A program made the translations under genes and the position numbers. Positions 1 to 8,586 of a stretch of DNA of 29,050 nucleotides are shown here, piece after piece (within the stretch, counting starts at the first letter, position 1; each line of letters begins with the position of its first letter). Origin of the DNA: an uncultured Megamonas sp. (GTDB lineage Bacteria; Bacillota; Negativicutes; Selenomonadales; Selenomonadaceae); the NCBI GenBank assembly GCA_900554895.1, contig USIX01000007.1:1-29050 (forward strand), written 5' to 3'. The notes below the pieces were generated by a model, which was given only the letters and a program-made list of their open reading frames with translations, made no database searches and was not told the origin of the DNA.

Positions 1-33
1 GTCAAGTGCGTCTGCCAATTCCGCCACTTCGGC
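1..33 (-). tRNA. tRNA-Leu, 5' part only (cut by window edge)
   Basis: Read on the minus strand, the acceptor 5' strand GCCGAAG starts at 33. The D-arm follows, with GGCGGAATTGGCAGACGC, then the anticodon stem ACTTGAC at the window edge. This 5' half is typical of bacterial class II tRNA-Leu. The anticodon itself lies outside the window, so the isoacceptor cannot be named. Confidence 0.85.
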
Positions 34-56
34 AGTTGTCGTAAACAACAATAAAA

Positions 57-85
57 ATTATAGCATTAAAACATCTTATTGTCAA
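57..85 (-). promoter_or_regulatory. Consensus sigma-70 promoter for the tRNA-Leu
   Basis: On the minus strand the sequence shows TTGACA (85-80), a 17-base spacer (79-63) and TATAAT (62-57). Both hexamers match the consensus perfectly and TGC precedes the -10. Transcription would start near position 50, about 17 bases before the mature tRNA 5' end, as expected for a strong stable-RNA promoter. Confidence 0.88.
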
Positions 86-168
86 CACCATTTTTGTTTC
101 TTTACAACTTTATAAACTTACTATAAAATTTTATAATACAAACATCATAAATAAAAGGAAGTTTTACT

Positions 169-723
169 ATGACAAAAAAAATTATACCGATACTACTTTT
201 TCTTTTTTCCATCTTACTTATTAATTCTGCATGTCAGGCAAAAGATATTGATAATGTAACACCCGGCAATGCCTATTTATCTGAAGATAGTATTCTGACA
301 TTTAAACTGCTCGACAATTTAGACAGCAATACAGCTCAAAAACACGACAATATTAAATTTATACTGCTTAAAGATATTACTGTAAAAAACACTGTCGTAA
401 TTCCCCAAAATACAGTTTTATCGGCAACTGTCACCAAAGCCCACGGCAGCCGTATTTTTGGTCAGAGCGGTATTATACGCTTAAAATTAAACAATTATAA
501 AATCAATAATACATATACTATTCACTTTAACAACGATTTAAAATTCAAAGGCGGCCGAAATTATGCCAATGTGGCAGCCAGCATGATTGTACCTTTTTCT
601 GGTTTATTATTTAAAGGAAAAGAAGTAAATTATCCTGCTGGTACGGTAATTGAATATAAATTAGATGATAATCTCGATTTAGGCATAAAAGAAGCGGATT
701 TACTTACAATATGCACACAATAA
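169..723 (+). CDS. Exported protein of unknown function
   Basis: This gene encodes 184 residues with a clear N-terminal signal peptide: two lysines, then a hydrophobic run to about residue 22. ACQA-KD offers a signal peptidase I site. NSAC is a poor lipobox because position -3 is Asn, so a lipoprotein is less likely. The mature part is rich in predicted beta strands. It contains two 'V-I/Y-P-x-G/N-T-V' turns (around residues 76-84 and 155-161), a pattern seen in periplasmic beta proteins that set a default value or pore wall. I do not recognise a named family. AAAGGAAG lies about 8 bases before the ATG. The gene ends two bases from the stop of the opposing gene, with no terminator visible between them. 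Confidence 0.75.
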   Translation: MTKKIIPILLFLFSILLINSACQAKDIDNVTPGNAYLSEDSILTFKLLDNLDSNTAQKHDNIKFILLKDITVKNTVVIPQNTVLSATVTKAHGSRIFGQSGIIRLKLNNYKINNTYTIHFNNDLKFKGGRNYANVAASMIVPFSGLLFKGKEVNYPAGTVIEYKLDDNLDLGIKEADLLTICTQ

Positions 724-725
724 TA

Positions 726-1358
726 TCAACGGACTTTCGGCAGATTTAAACGATAATATATGCCGATTAAGCGGACAATAAACACAGTAAAAAATGACAT
801 AGGCGCAGCTAAATACCAATAACCGAAATCAGCAATCAACAGATATACGCTGCCGCCGATAATAGCCGGCAGTGCATATATTTCTTCCTGTAACACTGAC
901 GGGATGCGCTGTGCCAGTACATCACGAATAACACCGCCTCCAACTGCTGTAATAAGACCTAAAATCACGGCAAAAAGCGGATATTGCGGATAAGTGTTGA
1001 AACCTATGGTTGTTCCTGTTACGGTAAAAGAAGCCAAACCTAATGTATCGGCAAATAAATAATATTTACGTATGGCGCGTTTAGCTGTATAATTCAGTAT
1101 CTGCTTACGGTAAATTATAAAAATAATCAAAGTGGTTATTGCCGTTAAAATTATATACAGTGATGTTCTGAATGAATTGGGCGGAATATTGCCGACGAGT
1201 ACATCGCGAATGATACCGCCGCCGATTGCCGTACTAAGTGCCAGCACCAAAATGCCGAAAATATCCATGCGGCGGGCAATTCCCACCAATGCACCGGATA
1301 TAGCAAAAGCAATAGTTCCGGATATTTCAAAAAAAATCCATAAAATTGTCATGTCCAT
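726..1358 (-). CDS. TRIC-type (UPF0126, YicG/YadS-like) membrane cation channel protein
   Basis: The 210-residue integral membrane protein has about seven hydrophobic segments arranged as two repeats. Each repeat carries the family signature of a triple glycine followed by I-R-D-V-L: residues 46-54 (GGGIIRDVL) and 140-148 (GGGVIRDVL). Each is followed by a proline-containing loop. Prokaryotic TRIC homologues are trimeric monovalent-cation channels; the physiological role in bacteria is poorly known. The start is the ATG at 1358, with AGGAA 7-8 bases upstream. It is the last gene of a minus-strand group, 19 bases after the PepSY gene, and converges on the exported protein at 169-723. Confidence 0.88.
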   Translation of the reverse strand: MDMTILWIFFEISGTIAFAISGALVGIARRMDIFGILVLALSTAIGGGIIRDVLVGNIPPNSFRTSLYIILTAITTLIIFIIYRKQILNYTAKRAIRKYYLFADTLGLASFTVTGTTIGFNTYPQYPLFAVILGLITAVGGGVIRDVLAQRIPSVLQEEIYALPAIIGGSVYLLIADFGYWYLAAPMSFFTVFIVRLIGIYYRLNLPKVR

Positions 1359-1377
1359 GTTAAATTCCTATCAAATA

Positions 1378-1983
1378 TCAACGCACTTTACGGTCTACTT
1401 TCCATTCCGTAATAAGACCCTTATCCGCATTTATCGTAAATTCATAATGAGTATTGTCAACAACGGCTCTGCCTTCATATTCTGAATAATGGTCGTCGTG
1501 TTCCTGACGGATTTGTATATCAGCAGGCTCAGCTCCCGGAATATTCTGCACTGCTAAATCAACAGCTTCCTGCTGCGATATAAATTTTCCGGAAACATCT
1601 CTTAAATAACGTTCGTCGATTTCATAATCCATAGCGATAACTGTACCGTTTCGTCTGTCTATATTATAGTTGTATTCTTTGTCATTCGTATCGAATTCTA
1701 CATCATAAATATCCACACCATAATAATTTTCAGCATGAACTCGCATATTATAAATAGCATTCAAATCCACACCGGCATCATGCAGGGCAATTACTCTGGC
1801 TTCATCTTCGGTAATTTCACTGCCAGAAGATGACTTGCCATTAGCAGAAGATACCGCTGTATTTTGCTGTGTATTATTTGCATTATCTGCATTAAATGAA
1901 GAAAATACCGATAAACCGGATAAATAGAAACCGCATGCAAAACCTACAATTAAAATACATACTGCACCAATAAATTTTTTCAT
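1378..1983 (-). CDS. Membrane-anchored protein with two PepSY domains
   Basis: This gene encodes 201 residues. One N-terminal hydrophobic segment (about residues 5-27) should act as an uncleaved anchor or signal. A Ser/Asn/Ala-rich linker (about 30-55) follows. Then come two PepSY-like repeats of about 65 residues. Each begins with an acidic 'E-A-R/V-x-I/L-A' helix (ITEDEARVIAL, ISQQEAVDLAV) followed by a beta hairpin with Y-x-F/Y and G-x-V/I near the end. PepSY domains occur as protease-inhibitory or sensor modules outside the membrane; no specific partner is visible here. The gene lies 21 bases downstream of the GNAT gene and 19 bases upstream of the TRIC gene, so the three are probably co-transcribed. 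Confidence 0.82.
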   Translation of the reverse strand: MKKFIGAVCILIVGFACGFYLSGLSVFSSFNADNANNTQQNTAVSSANGKSSSGSEITEDEARVIALHDAGVDLNAIYNMRVHAENYYGVDIYDVEFDTNDKEYNYNIDRRNGTVIAMDYEIDERYLRDVSGKFISQQEAVDLAVQNIPGAEPADIQIRQEHDDHYSEYEGRAVVDNTHYEFTINADKGLITEWKVDRKVR

Positions 1984-2004
1984 AAATATTCCTCACTTTC
2001 TCCG

Positions 2005-2424
2005 TTAAATATTTTTTTCCATATGAATATGCGGACAGTGTTCGTCAAGATAAACTGTTCCACTGGCAGTATAGCCGAGTTTTTCATAAAATTTCTGAAC
2101 CTGACACTGTGCCGACAGCACGATTTTTTTACCGCCCAACTGTTTTATTTCGGTTTCAATTAACAGCATTAATTTCTGTCCGAGATGAAAACGGCGATAT
2201 TCTTTAAGTACGGCCAGCCGTCCTATGACATAGGTATCCAATGTCTCATCCGTAAATGCCCGCAAATTTCCCACAGCCTTTCCGTCTGCGTAAACGATTA
2301 AATGAAGCGCCTTTTTATCAATATCGTCAAATTCATTATGAAATCCCTGCTCTTTAACAAAAACGGCTTCACGGATTTTCACTGCTTCCGGCGGCAGTTG
2401 ATTAAAAAACTTATGTGTTATCAT
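2005..2424 (-). CDS. GNAT-family N-acetyltransferase (YjcF/ElaA-like)
   Basis: This gene encodes 139 residues, the normal size for a single GNAT domain. The N-terminus VFVKEQGF-x-E-F-D-x-D is characteristic of the YjcF-like subgroup. The acetyl-CoA binding region is R-L-A-V followed by YRRFHLGQKLM, matching the Q/R-x-x-G-x-G/A loop although the second glycine is replaced. The C-terminal FYEKLGY is the usual beta6-alpha4 element. The substrate is unknown. AGGTG lies upstream of the ATG. It is the first gene of the GNAT-PepSY-TRIC group, so a promoter would lie between it and the terminator at 2466-2504. A poor match, TTTCAT-N16-TAAAAT, is present there. Confidence 0.85.
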   Translation of the reverse strand: MITHKFFNQLPPEAVKIREAVFVKEQGFHNEFDDIDKKALHLIVYADGKAVGNLRAFTDETLDTYVIGRLAVLKEYRRFHLGQKLMLLIETEIKQLGGKKIVLSAQCQVQKFYEKLGYTASGTVYLDEHCPHIHMEKNI

Positions 2425-2465
2425 AAAAACACCTGTCTATTTTAATGATTTTATCACGTTATGAA

Positions 2466-2504
2466 AAGACGTTAGCTATAAAACTAATAAATAGCTAACG
2501 TCTT
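2466..2504 (-). terminator. Intrinsic terminator of the SIMPL gene
   Basis: A perfect 14-bp stem (2466-2479 with 2491-2504) has an 11-base loop. On the minus strand it is followed by TTTTC. It lies 10 bases beyond the stop codon of the gene at 2514-3227. Confidence 0.85.
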
Positions 2505-2513
2505 ATTTTTATA

Positions 2514-3227
2514 TTAATTTATTTCAAATACAATGGAAACATTAGCTCTGACATTAATATCGCCGGCCTGAATAGGCGGTGCGGCTCCTACAGCACTGTC
2601 AGATGAGGCTTTGGCGTACATTAAGCTATTGTAAGTTCTTGCTTCAATATAGCTGTTGTTAGAATTTACGCTTACAACATTTACGATATTTTTCCCCAAT
2701 GCTTTGGCAATGATATCAGCTTTATTTCTGGCATCATTTATGGCTTGCCTCAAAACTTTATCTTTGTAAGATTGAGGGTCTTTAAGGCCGAATTCAACCG
2801 AATTGACATTGTTGGCACCGGCTTTTATGGCCGTATCGATAACGGTTCCGACAAGATTGACATTATCAACAGTTACCGTAATCTGATTAGAAACACTGTA
2901 GCCGGTAATTTCCTGCGTACCGTTGTCTTTTCTGTTATAGAGCGGATAAAGATTGAAACTGCTGGTTTTAATATTATCTCTTGTTATGGCCAATGCCAGA
3001 ATTTCTTTTTGAATTCTGTTCATAACGGCGGAGTTCTGGGCAGCGGCTTCTTTGGCATCTTTAGCTGTAGTTTCGATGCTGATATTAACCGTAGCCTGGT
3101 CCGGCACTGCTTTTAAAACGGATGTTCCGTCAACAGAAATCGTTCTGTAATCCTGAGCAAATGCCATACTGCATGACAGAAGCAGACAAAAGACTGTCAT
3201 TAATCCCACCAATTTAAACTTACGCAT
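2514..3227 (-). CDS. Exported SIMPL-domain (DUF541) protein
   Basis: This gene encodes 237 residues. Residues 1-24 are a classical signal peptide ending in MAFA-Q, so the mature protein should be periplasmic or cell-surface. The rest is one SIMPL/DUF541 domain. The opening strand is 'ISVDGTSVLKAVPDQATVNISI', quoted here only in part: I-S-V-x-G and P-D-x-A. A coiled-coil-like helix with N-x-x-M-N-x-I follows, then I-x-T-x-x-F-x-L-Y-P and Y-x-V-S-N-Q-I-T-V, and a late helix A-x-x-D-A-R-x-K-A. The family forms oligomeric periplasmic assemblies in some bacteria, but its function is unclear. The stand-alone gene lies 54 bases after ychF, with GAGGTG before its ATG. Confidence 0.88.
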   Translation of the reverse strand: MRKFKLVGLMTVFCLLLSCSMAFAQDYRTISVDGTSVLKAVPDQATVNISIETTAKDAKEAAAQNSAVMNRIQKEILALAITRDNIKTSSFNLYPLYNRKDNGTQEITGYSVSNQITVTVDNVNLVGTVIDTAIKAGANNVNSVEFGLKDPQSYKDKVLRQAINDARNKADIIAKALGKNIVNVVSVNSNNSYIEARTYNSLMYAKASSDSAVGAAPPIQAGDINVRANVSIVFEIN

Positions 3228-3281
3228 AATGATACACCTCTTTCATAAAAATTTCTAACTTATTTTTTCGCATTCAAGATA

Positions 3282-4388
3282 TTATACGTTAAAGCGGAAA
3301 TGCGTTACGTCTCCGTCCTGCATAACGTAATCCTTACCTTCTACACGAACCTGACCTTTTTCACGTGCTGCTGCTACGCTGCCTGCTGCTACCAAATCAT
3401 CATATGATACGATTTCAGCGCGTATAAAGCCGCGTTCGATATCGGAATGAATTTTGCCTGCCGCCTGCGGTGCTTTTGTGCCTATTTTAATAGTCCATGC
3501 ACGGCATTCATCTTCTCCGGCTGTAAGAAAAGTCATCAAACCGAGCAGTCTGAATGCAGCTTTTATAAGTTTATTAAGACCTGACTCTTCCAGACCTAAA
3601 TCGGCTAAAAACTCTTTAGCTTCGTCTTCATCCAGTTCGGCTATTTCCGATTCAACTTTGGCGGATATTGCTACAACGACAGCGTTTTCCTTAGCGGCGT
3701 ATTCTTTTACTTTTGCTACATATTTATTTTCCGTATCAGCTGTAGCCGCTTCATCTTCACCAACGTTAGCCACGTATAAAGTCGGTTTTAAAGTTAAAAG
3801 ATTTAAATCTTTAATCAAAGCCAATTCATCTTCGTCAAGACCAGCCTGACGAGCCGGTAAAGCATCTTCAATGACTTTTTTTACTTTTTCCAGCACGGCT
3901 TCTTCCGCACGTGCTTCCTTACTGCCGCTTTTTGCCATACGAACCACACGGTCAAGACGTTTTTCAACGCTTTCAAGGTCTGCAAGACAAAGCTCCGTAT
4001 TTATTATTTCTATATCACGGATTGGGTCCACGCCGCCTTCCACATGAGTAATATCACCGCTTTCAAAACAGCGTACAACGTGTGCTACGGCATCCACCTG
4101 GCGGATATGCGACAGAAACTTATTGCCGAGACCTTCACCTCGTGACGCACCTTTTACCAGTCCTGCAATATCGACAAAGCTTACACTTGCCGGAGTTGTT
4201 TTCTTTGAATTATACATTTCATGAAGAACTTTTAAGCGTTTATCCGGCACATCAACAACACCTACATTCGGTTCGATTGTACAAAACGGATAATTTGCCG
4301 CTTCTGCGCCTGCTTTTGTAATAGCATTGAACAATGTGGATTTGCCGACGTTCGGCAGTCCTACGATACCAACTTCTAAATTACTCAA
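3282..4388 (-). CDS. ychF: Redox-regulated ATPase YchF (Obg-like)
   Basis: This gene encodes 368 residues, full length for the family. The G1 P-loop is GLPNVGKST at 10-18 and the G3 region is DIAGLVKGA. The fourth motif is N-V-G-E rather than N-K-x-D, which is why YchF/OLA1 proteins prefer ATP over GTP. A coiled-coil insertion follows the P-loop half. The C-terminal TGS-like domain contains the conserved [21 protein letters not shown] stretch and ends in F-R-F-N-V. Known homologues bind ribosomes and respond to oxidative stress. The start codon is TTG at 4388, with AGGGTG 8 bases upstream. No in-frame ATG fits the conserved N-terminus. Confidence 0.97.
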   Translation of the reverse strand: MSNLEVGIVGLPNVGKSTLFNAITKAGAEAANYPFCTIEPNVGVVDVPDKRLKVLHEMYNSKKTTPASVSFVDIAGLVKGASRGEGLGNKFLSHIRQVDAVAHVVRCFESGDITHVEGGVDPIRDIEIINTELCLADLESVEKRLDRVVRMAKSGSKEARAEEAVLEKVKKVIEDALPARQAGLDEDELALIKDLNLLTLKPTLYVANVGEDEAATADTENKYVAKVKEYAAKENAVVVAISAKVESEIAELDEDEAKEFLADLGLEESGLNKLIKAAFRLLGLMTFLTAGEDECRAWTIKIGTKAPQAAGKIHSDIERGFIRAEIVSYDDLVAAGSVAAAREKGQVRVEGKDYVMQDGDVTHFRFNV

Positions 4389-4441
4389 AATTTATTCACC
4401 CTATCTTTATTTAGTATACCTTATAATTATAACCGATTATC

Positions 4442-6418
4442 TTATTGTTGCAACATGTTGCCGTCAATAATCGTGCCGTATTTGCCGAGCCACCATGAAA
4501 CGGCACGGACGGCATTAATGTAATTTTCCAGCTGCATCTTATCCGGCAATGTTTTTTCACCGAAAAACTGCGCTTTATCCGTTAAATCATCCGAATTGCC
4601 GATAGCATCAGCCGTTATCCAAAAACCGTAGTTTTCACCGATTTTATTTTCAAACATGGATTTTCCTACACTGTAATATGTGAAATCACACGGTGCTATC
4701 AGCTCAATCAGAGTCGGTATGATATCAATATGACTGCCCGCGCTGTCTTGCGGCAGCATATTTTTATCTATACCTTTGCCCGTAACGATAAACGGCACTG
4801 TATAACGTTCATACATGGACGGCACTTTGTCAATATTGTACCGGTCTGCATGGTCACCGACAAAAACAACCAAACTGTCTGGATACTTCGCCTTTACTTT
4901 AGCGATAAATTCGCCTGCCGTTTTATCCGCATACCAGAAATGCCCCAATTCTTTAATTAATTCCTGATTGTTACGCTCATTTTCCGGCAGAGCATTTTTT
5001 ACGATGTCGGCATTAAAACCCTTAGCGGTTAAATCAATATTGAACGGTGAATGATTGGACGTATTCAAAATTATGCTAAAGGACGGCTTATCCTCATCAA
5101 TACTATCAAACACTGCCTGATACAGATATTCATCATCTGCTCCCCATACACTGCCCGTAGCATTTTCGGCAATATTACCGCGGCTGTAAAAATGGTCAAA
5201 TCCCTGCGCCAAGCAGAATTCTTGAATATTTTCCCATGTCGCAGGACCGGAATACCAGAAATTCGTTTCATAACCAAGCTGCTTCATTTGCGGAGCCGTC
5301 GCGGTAAGATACGGTTTTTCCAAAGCCTCCGGCATAGTCGTAAGATACAGATTGGAATTGGCAAGCCCTGTAACCATGGTCATAAGCGCGCCGACAGTAC
5401 TTGAACCGCTCGGCAACATATGTGATGTATAAATCGTATTTTCTTCTTCAATAATATTTTTCATTTCATCGGCAATATGCAAATCAGCATATTTATCCAG
5501 CAACGGCCAGTTGGCATAGCTTTCTGAAACAATTACAAATATATGCTGCGGTCTTTCTATTTTTTCTCCTTGCGCCGATTTAGCCAGATAAACACTCAAA
5601 TCATTACGTCCGTCCCTGCCTGTCAATCTTCCAGCCAGAACTTCCACATCCTGCGCCGTAAAGCTGAGCCCGTTGCAAGCTTCCATGCGCATCTGATTGG
5701 CATAAGCACGGTAAATTGCCTGATAGTCATCTAAAATGCTTTCATTTAAGAATGTGTCGTTAGTAATACCGGCATTTTCCCAGTTGACACCGGTACGCCA
5801 GCTCCAGCCACCCCCGTACAAAGATAATGTACCTATAATATACGTACATAAAATGAGCGCGACTGCTTTTGTACGACAAGAAAGTCTGTTGAATAATCCA
5901 AACTGAATTGAATACTCCAGCCATTTACTGTATACATAAGTTATCCCCAAGCTAAGCAGAATTACCAAAGCAAGCTTTACAGGCAGCTGGAATTCATCCA
6001 CCAGCGACATGAACAGGGCATACATATCCTCATGCAGAGCCGTAAACAACATTTGATTAAATCCGCTGTGAAACTGCTGATAAAACGGAAAACGGGCAAT
6101 AAATAAAAGTGTCGTTAAAAATACCGCGGCATACGAACAGATATAACGAAAATACTTTAAACGGCTATAAATGCCCTCGGCAGCAATTCCGACAAGCATG
6201 AACAGCGTAATACCCCCTGCCGTCTGCAGACTGAGCTTGGCACCGCCGAAAATTGCCGCGCATATACTGTTAAAATCACATCCTTCTGCCAGATATTCAT
6301 TCATGCCTGCCATAAATAATATACGATATAAACAAAGTAATAACCAAAAAAATAAAAATGTTTTCAGTATTTTTTCTAAATTATGATTTAAACTGGAAAA
6401 AACATTTTTCATTTTCAT
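4442..6418 (-). CDS. LtaS/OpgB-like phosphoglycerol transferase (membrane sulfatase-fold)
   Basis: This gene encodes 658 residues. Five hydrophobic segments fall in the first 205 residues (about 17-36, 60-80, 93-110, 145-163, 184-202). A large extracytoplasmic sulfatase-fold domain follows from about residue 290. Metal and catalytic residues are recognisable: E299 in VSESYANW, T341 in PSGSSTVGAL as the probable nucleophile, W425-G-A-D-D-E, H456 in NTSNHSPF, and D522-H523 in GDHADRY. Members transfer phosphoglycerol from phosphatidylglycerol to lipoteichoic acid or to periplasmic glucans. If the organism is diderm, an OpgB-like or envelope-glycan role is more likely than classical LTA synthesis. 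The gene is 53 bases upstream of ychF, with no terminator between them. Confidence 0.88.
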   Translation of the reverse strand: MKMKNVFSSLNHNLEKILKTFLFFWLLLCLYRILFMAGMNEYLAEGCDFNSICAAIFGGAKLSLQTAGGITLFMLVGIAAEGIYSRLKYFRYICSYAAVFLTTLLFIARFPFYQQFHSGFNQMLFTALHEDMYALFMSLVDEFQLPVKLALVILLSLGITYVYSKWLEYSIQFGLFNRLSCRTKAVALILCTYIIGTLSLYGGGWSWRTGVNWENAGITNDTFLNESILDDYQAIYRAYANQMRMEACNGLSFTAQDVEVLAGRLTGRDGRNDLSVYLAKSAQGEKIERPQHIFVIVSESYANWPLLDKYADLHIADEMKNIIEEENTIYTSHMLPSGSSTVGALMTMVTGLANSNLYLTTMPEALEKPYLTATAPQMKQLGYETNFWYSGPATWENIQEFCLAQGFDHFYSRGNIAENATGSVWGADDEYLYQAVFDSIDEDKPSFSIILNTSNHSPFNIDLTAKGFNADIVKNALPENERNNQELIKELGHFWYADKTAGEFIAKVKAKYPDSLVVFVGDHADRYNIDKVPSMYERYTVPFIVTGKGIDKNMLPQDSAGSHIDIIPTLIELIAPCDFTYYSVGKSMFENKIGENYGFWITADAIGNSDDLTDKAQFFGEKTLPDKMQLENYINAVRAVSWWLGKYGTIIDGNMLQQ

Positions 6419-6460
6419 TAAAGAATTATCCCTCTTTCATTGTTTATTGGATTTTCCTAT

Positions 6461-6489
6461 ATTATAACAAAAAAGACCTATAAGATAAA
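6461..6489 (-). promoter_or_regulatory. Probable promoter of the LtaS-like gene
   Basis: On the minus strand TATAAT (6466-6461) lies 17 bases downstream of TTTATC (6489-6484), a weak -35. It sits about 43 bases upstream of the start codon at 6418 and just below the preceding gene's terminator. Confidence 0.5.
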
Positions 6490-6491
6490 TA

Positions 6492-6524
6492 AAAAACGGC
6501 ATAACTTACTGTTATACCGTTTTT
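6492..6524 (-). terminator. Intrinsic terminator of the exported unknown gene
   Basis: A 14-bp stem with one G-T pair (6492-6505 with 6511-6524) has a 5-base loop. On the minus strand it is followed by a T tract. It starts 13 bases beyond the stop codon of the gene at 6537-7601. Confidence 0.85.
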
Positions 6525-6536
6525 ATTATCTTATAC

Positions 6537-7601
6537 CTATTTAGCAACTGCCTCAAGTACATTTTCCGCCACGCTTAAATCCGTTTTTTCATCCGCTCCA
6601 CCGATTTTTTCCTCCGGCTTCGGCGGTTCAACTGCGCTGTCTTTAACTTCCTGCGGAACAGGCTGTACTACTGCTTTATTAAAATCGCTTAAGTTTATAT
6701 CCATAGTAAATTTGCTGCGTTCGAGATAATTTTTAATAATATTACGAACGGTTGCGCCATTATCTGGTGCATTCGTTATGGATAAATCCTCATCGGAAAT
6801 GCTGTTTAAAACTTCTGAACCGAACTGCTGTACGACTGACGACAAATCAGATTTTACAGAAACTATCACCATATCTTTCTTATCAACCGTAATTTCATAA
6901 GCAAACTCACGCGGTTTTATCAAGGCAGACTTTAATTTCGGGTTTTCTTCCAGTTTTTGCGATATTTCACTGATTTTTGCCATTTCTTCTTCATTTAAAG
7001 AAGTAAGATTAAACGCTTCATTCAATTTTTCTTCATCGAGTATCGGTTTTTTATACGTTACGTAAACTTTTGTCGTCTTATCATTAACATCATACATGAA
7101 GATATTCTTTACATTTTCAGTAACATCTTTCATATTTTTACGTATACGTTCATTATAATCCGCAGTAAAATCATCCGGCAGACTGATAGTCTGTACATAC
7201 CACTGGTCAGGTTTAATTTTTGATGAATCATTTCCTACTTTCGGTTCGGTCTGTGTCTTAAAATACTGTTTGTAAACATTTCCCTCAAATTCTGAATAAT
7301 ATTCCGTCTGTGCTTTAAATGTAGTATCGATTATCCACAAATCCACTGCAAGCGACATTTTTCCGTTCGTCAATACAGGGTAAGCATAGTTACCGTTTAA
7401 ATCAATAGTGCAATCAGCCAAAGGTCCTGTCATGGACAGATTTATATTATAGGCTGTATTTTGTGCCTCAACCGTATTTTTTGTCGCCTGCTGCAAAAAA
7501 TTGACTGCCTCCGTTTTGGCATTAGCGGCAAAAGCTACGGAACAAAGGCATACTGTAAAAATAATACTGCATATTAAGGTAAAAATAGATTTGATTTTCA
7601 T
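6537..7601 (-). CDS. Exported protein of unknown function, 354 residues
   Basis: An N-terminal signal peptide ends near residue 25 (SVAFA-A). The mature part starts with a helix, A-V-N-F-L-Q-Q-A. A long series of amphipathic beta strands follows: substrate-like strands around 45-110, a charged middle with K/E-rich helices at about 195-235, and V-K-S-D-L-S-S at about 265. The last 50 residues form a Pro/Glu/Lys-rich low-complexity tail. The layout resembles LolA/LppX-type lipid-binding beta-baskets, but that is only an architectural impression; I see no diagnostic motif. There is no lipobox. It is transcribed alone between two terminators. Confidence 0.75.
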   Translation of the reverse strand: MKIKSIFTLICSIIFTVCLCSVAFAANAKTEAVNFLQQATKNTVEAQNTAYNINLSMTGPLADCTIDLNGNYAYPVLTNGKMSLAVDLWIIDTTFKAQTEYYSEFEGNVYKQYFKTQTEPKVGNDSSKIKPDQWYVQTISLPDDFTADYNERIRKNMKDVTENVKNIFMYDVNDKTTKVYVTYKKPILDEEKLNEAFNLTSLNEEEMAKISEISQKLEENPKLKSALIKPREFAYEITVDKKDMVIVSVKSDLSSVVQQFGSEVLNSISDEDLSITNAPDNGATVRNIIKNYLERSKFTMDINLSDFNKAVVQPVPQEVKDSAVEPPKPEEKIGGADEKTDLSVAENVLEAVAK

Positions 7602-7633
7602 GGCAACTCGCCCCCTATATTATATTTACTTTA

Positions 7634-7642
7634 ATTATACCA
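7634..7642 (-). promoter_or_regulatory. Extended -10 promoter of the exported unknown gene
   Basis: On the minus strand TGGTATAAT occurs 33 bases upstream of the ATG at 7601. No good -35 hexamer is present at 16-18 bases, so this would be an extended -10 promoter. It follows closely on the terminator at 7656-7686. Confidence 0.4.
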
Positions 7643-7655
7643 TATCTAAAATAGA

Positions 7656-7686
7656 AAAGCTCATTCTCCATTAAAGAATGAGCTTT
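7656..7686 (-). terminator. Intrinsic terminator of the lipid kinase gene
   Basis: A perfect 12-bp stem (7656-7667 with 7675-7686) has a 7-base loop. On the minus strand the stem ends in three T, then C and TATTTT. It begins 4 bases beyond the stop of the gene at 7690-8574. Confidence 0.8.
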
Positions 7687-7689
7687 ATA

Positions 7690-8574
7690 TCAGAGCCGAA
7701 ACATTTTAAGTTTATTAGAGACAGTTTGTATGGTAAGCGGCAGACACGGACCGAGTTCTCCGTCTAAATCACTTTCCACTTTATCCGCCGGACAAGTAAA
7801 TTTAAAACAGGTCGCCTGCTTATGAATGATATTTTTATTGCCGAGTACATTTTTTCCGGCAATAATATCCGTTGCTATCTTCATTAACTCCGGCAGTGAG
7901 CAGTGACGCAGCAATATCATATCCAGTTTACCATCATCGATTTTGGCATCAGCTATATTTTTAAAACTGGCAACAACCGGAGAATTTATTACAATAAAGA
8001 AAAATATTTTTTCCTCAAAAATCTCTCCATCGGCTTCAATCGTAAAGTCAAGCGGCCTAAAACGCGGCAGTTCACCTATACCGCGTACATAATAGGCCAG
8101 TTTGCCGAAAGTATTTTTAAGACGGGTATCTACTTCATGCGCAACACTTGTCATCATGCCGGCGCTTGCCACGTTAATGAAATACTCATCACCGATACAG
8201 CCGACATCAACATACTGAGCCTTGCCGATACAGATATTTTCAATATATTGTTCAAAATTATCCTCAATCACCAGATATGAAGCAAAATCATTCGATGTAC
8301 CGCTGGGAATTATACCGACAGGAATGTCCAAATTTTCTTTTAACATCATATTAATTATCTTATGAAGCGTTCCGTCTCCGCCGGCGGCAATAACACCGTC
8401 GGCATTCAGTTCATGTATGCAGGCACCAAAAAACGGGTCGTAACTTTCTTTTTTAGTACGATACGGAATAACTATGCAATCACGGCTTTGAAACTGGTTG
8501 ATAATATCATCAAGTTTCTTTTTAAACATCGCATCACCGGAAACGGGATTGTAAGCTAAAAGAAATTTTTTCAT
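7690..8574 (-). CDS. Diacylglycerol kinase-family lipid kinase (YegS/BmrU/DgkB type)
   Basis: This gene encodes 294 residues, full length for the family. The nucleotide-binding motif GGDGT is at 65-69. The second conserved loop, PSGTSNDFA, is at 90-98; most members have G-T-x-N-D-F/L-A here. The C-terminal beta domain carries D-D-G-K-L-D and the conserved late G-E (D-G-E-L-G), expected for substrate and metal contacts. The family phosphorylates diacylglycerol or related lipids at the cytoplasmic membrane face; the exact lipid cannot be told from sequence. It lies 12 bases downstream of the flippase gene and shares its transcript, which suggests a common role in envelope lipid recycling. Confidence 0.9.
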   Translation of the reverse strand: MKKFLLAYNPVSGDAMFKKKLDDIINQFQSRDCIVIPYRTKKESYDPFFGACIHELNADGVIAAGGDGTLHKIINMMLKENLDIPVGIIPSGTSNDFASYLVIEDNFEQYIENICIGKAQYVDVGCIGDEYFINVASAGMMTSVAHEVDTRLKNTFGKLAYYVRGIGELPRFRPLDFTIEADGEIFEEKIFFFIVINSPVVASFKNIADAKIDDGKLDMILLRHCSLPELMKIATDIIAGKNVLGNKNIIHKQATCFKFTCPADKVESDLDGELGPCLPLTIQTVSNKLKMFRL

Positions 8575-8586
8575 TTTACCTCCTGA

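Noticed and set aside
1132..1485. 117-codon plus-strand open frame
   Set aside because: It runs antisense across the ends of the TRIC and PepSY genes and has no ribosome site or recognisable domain.
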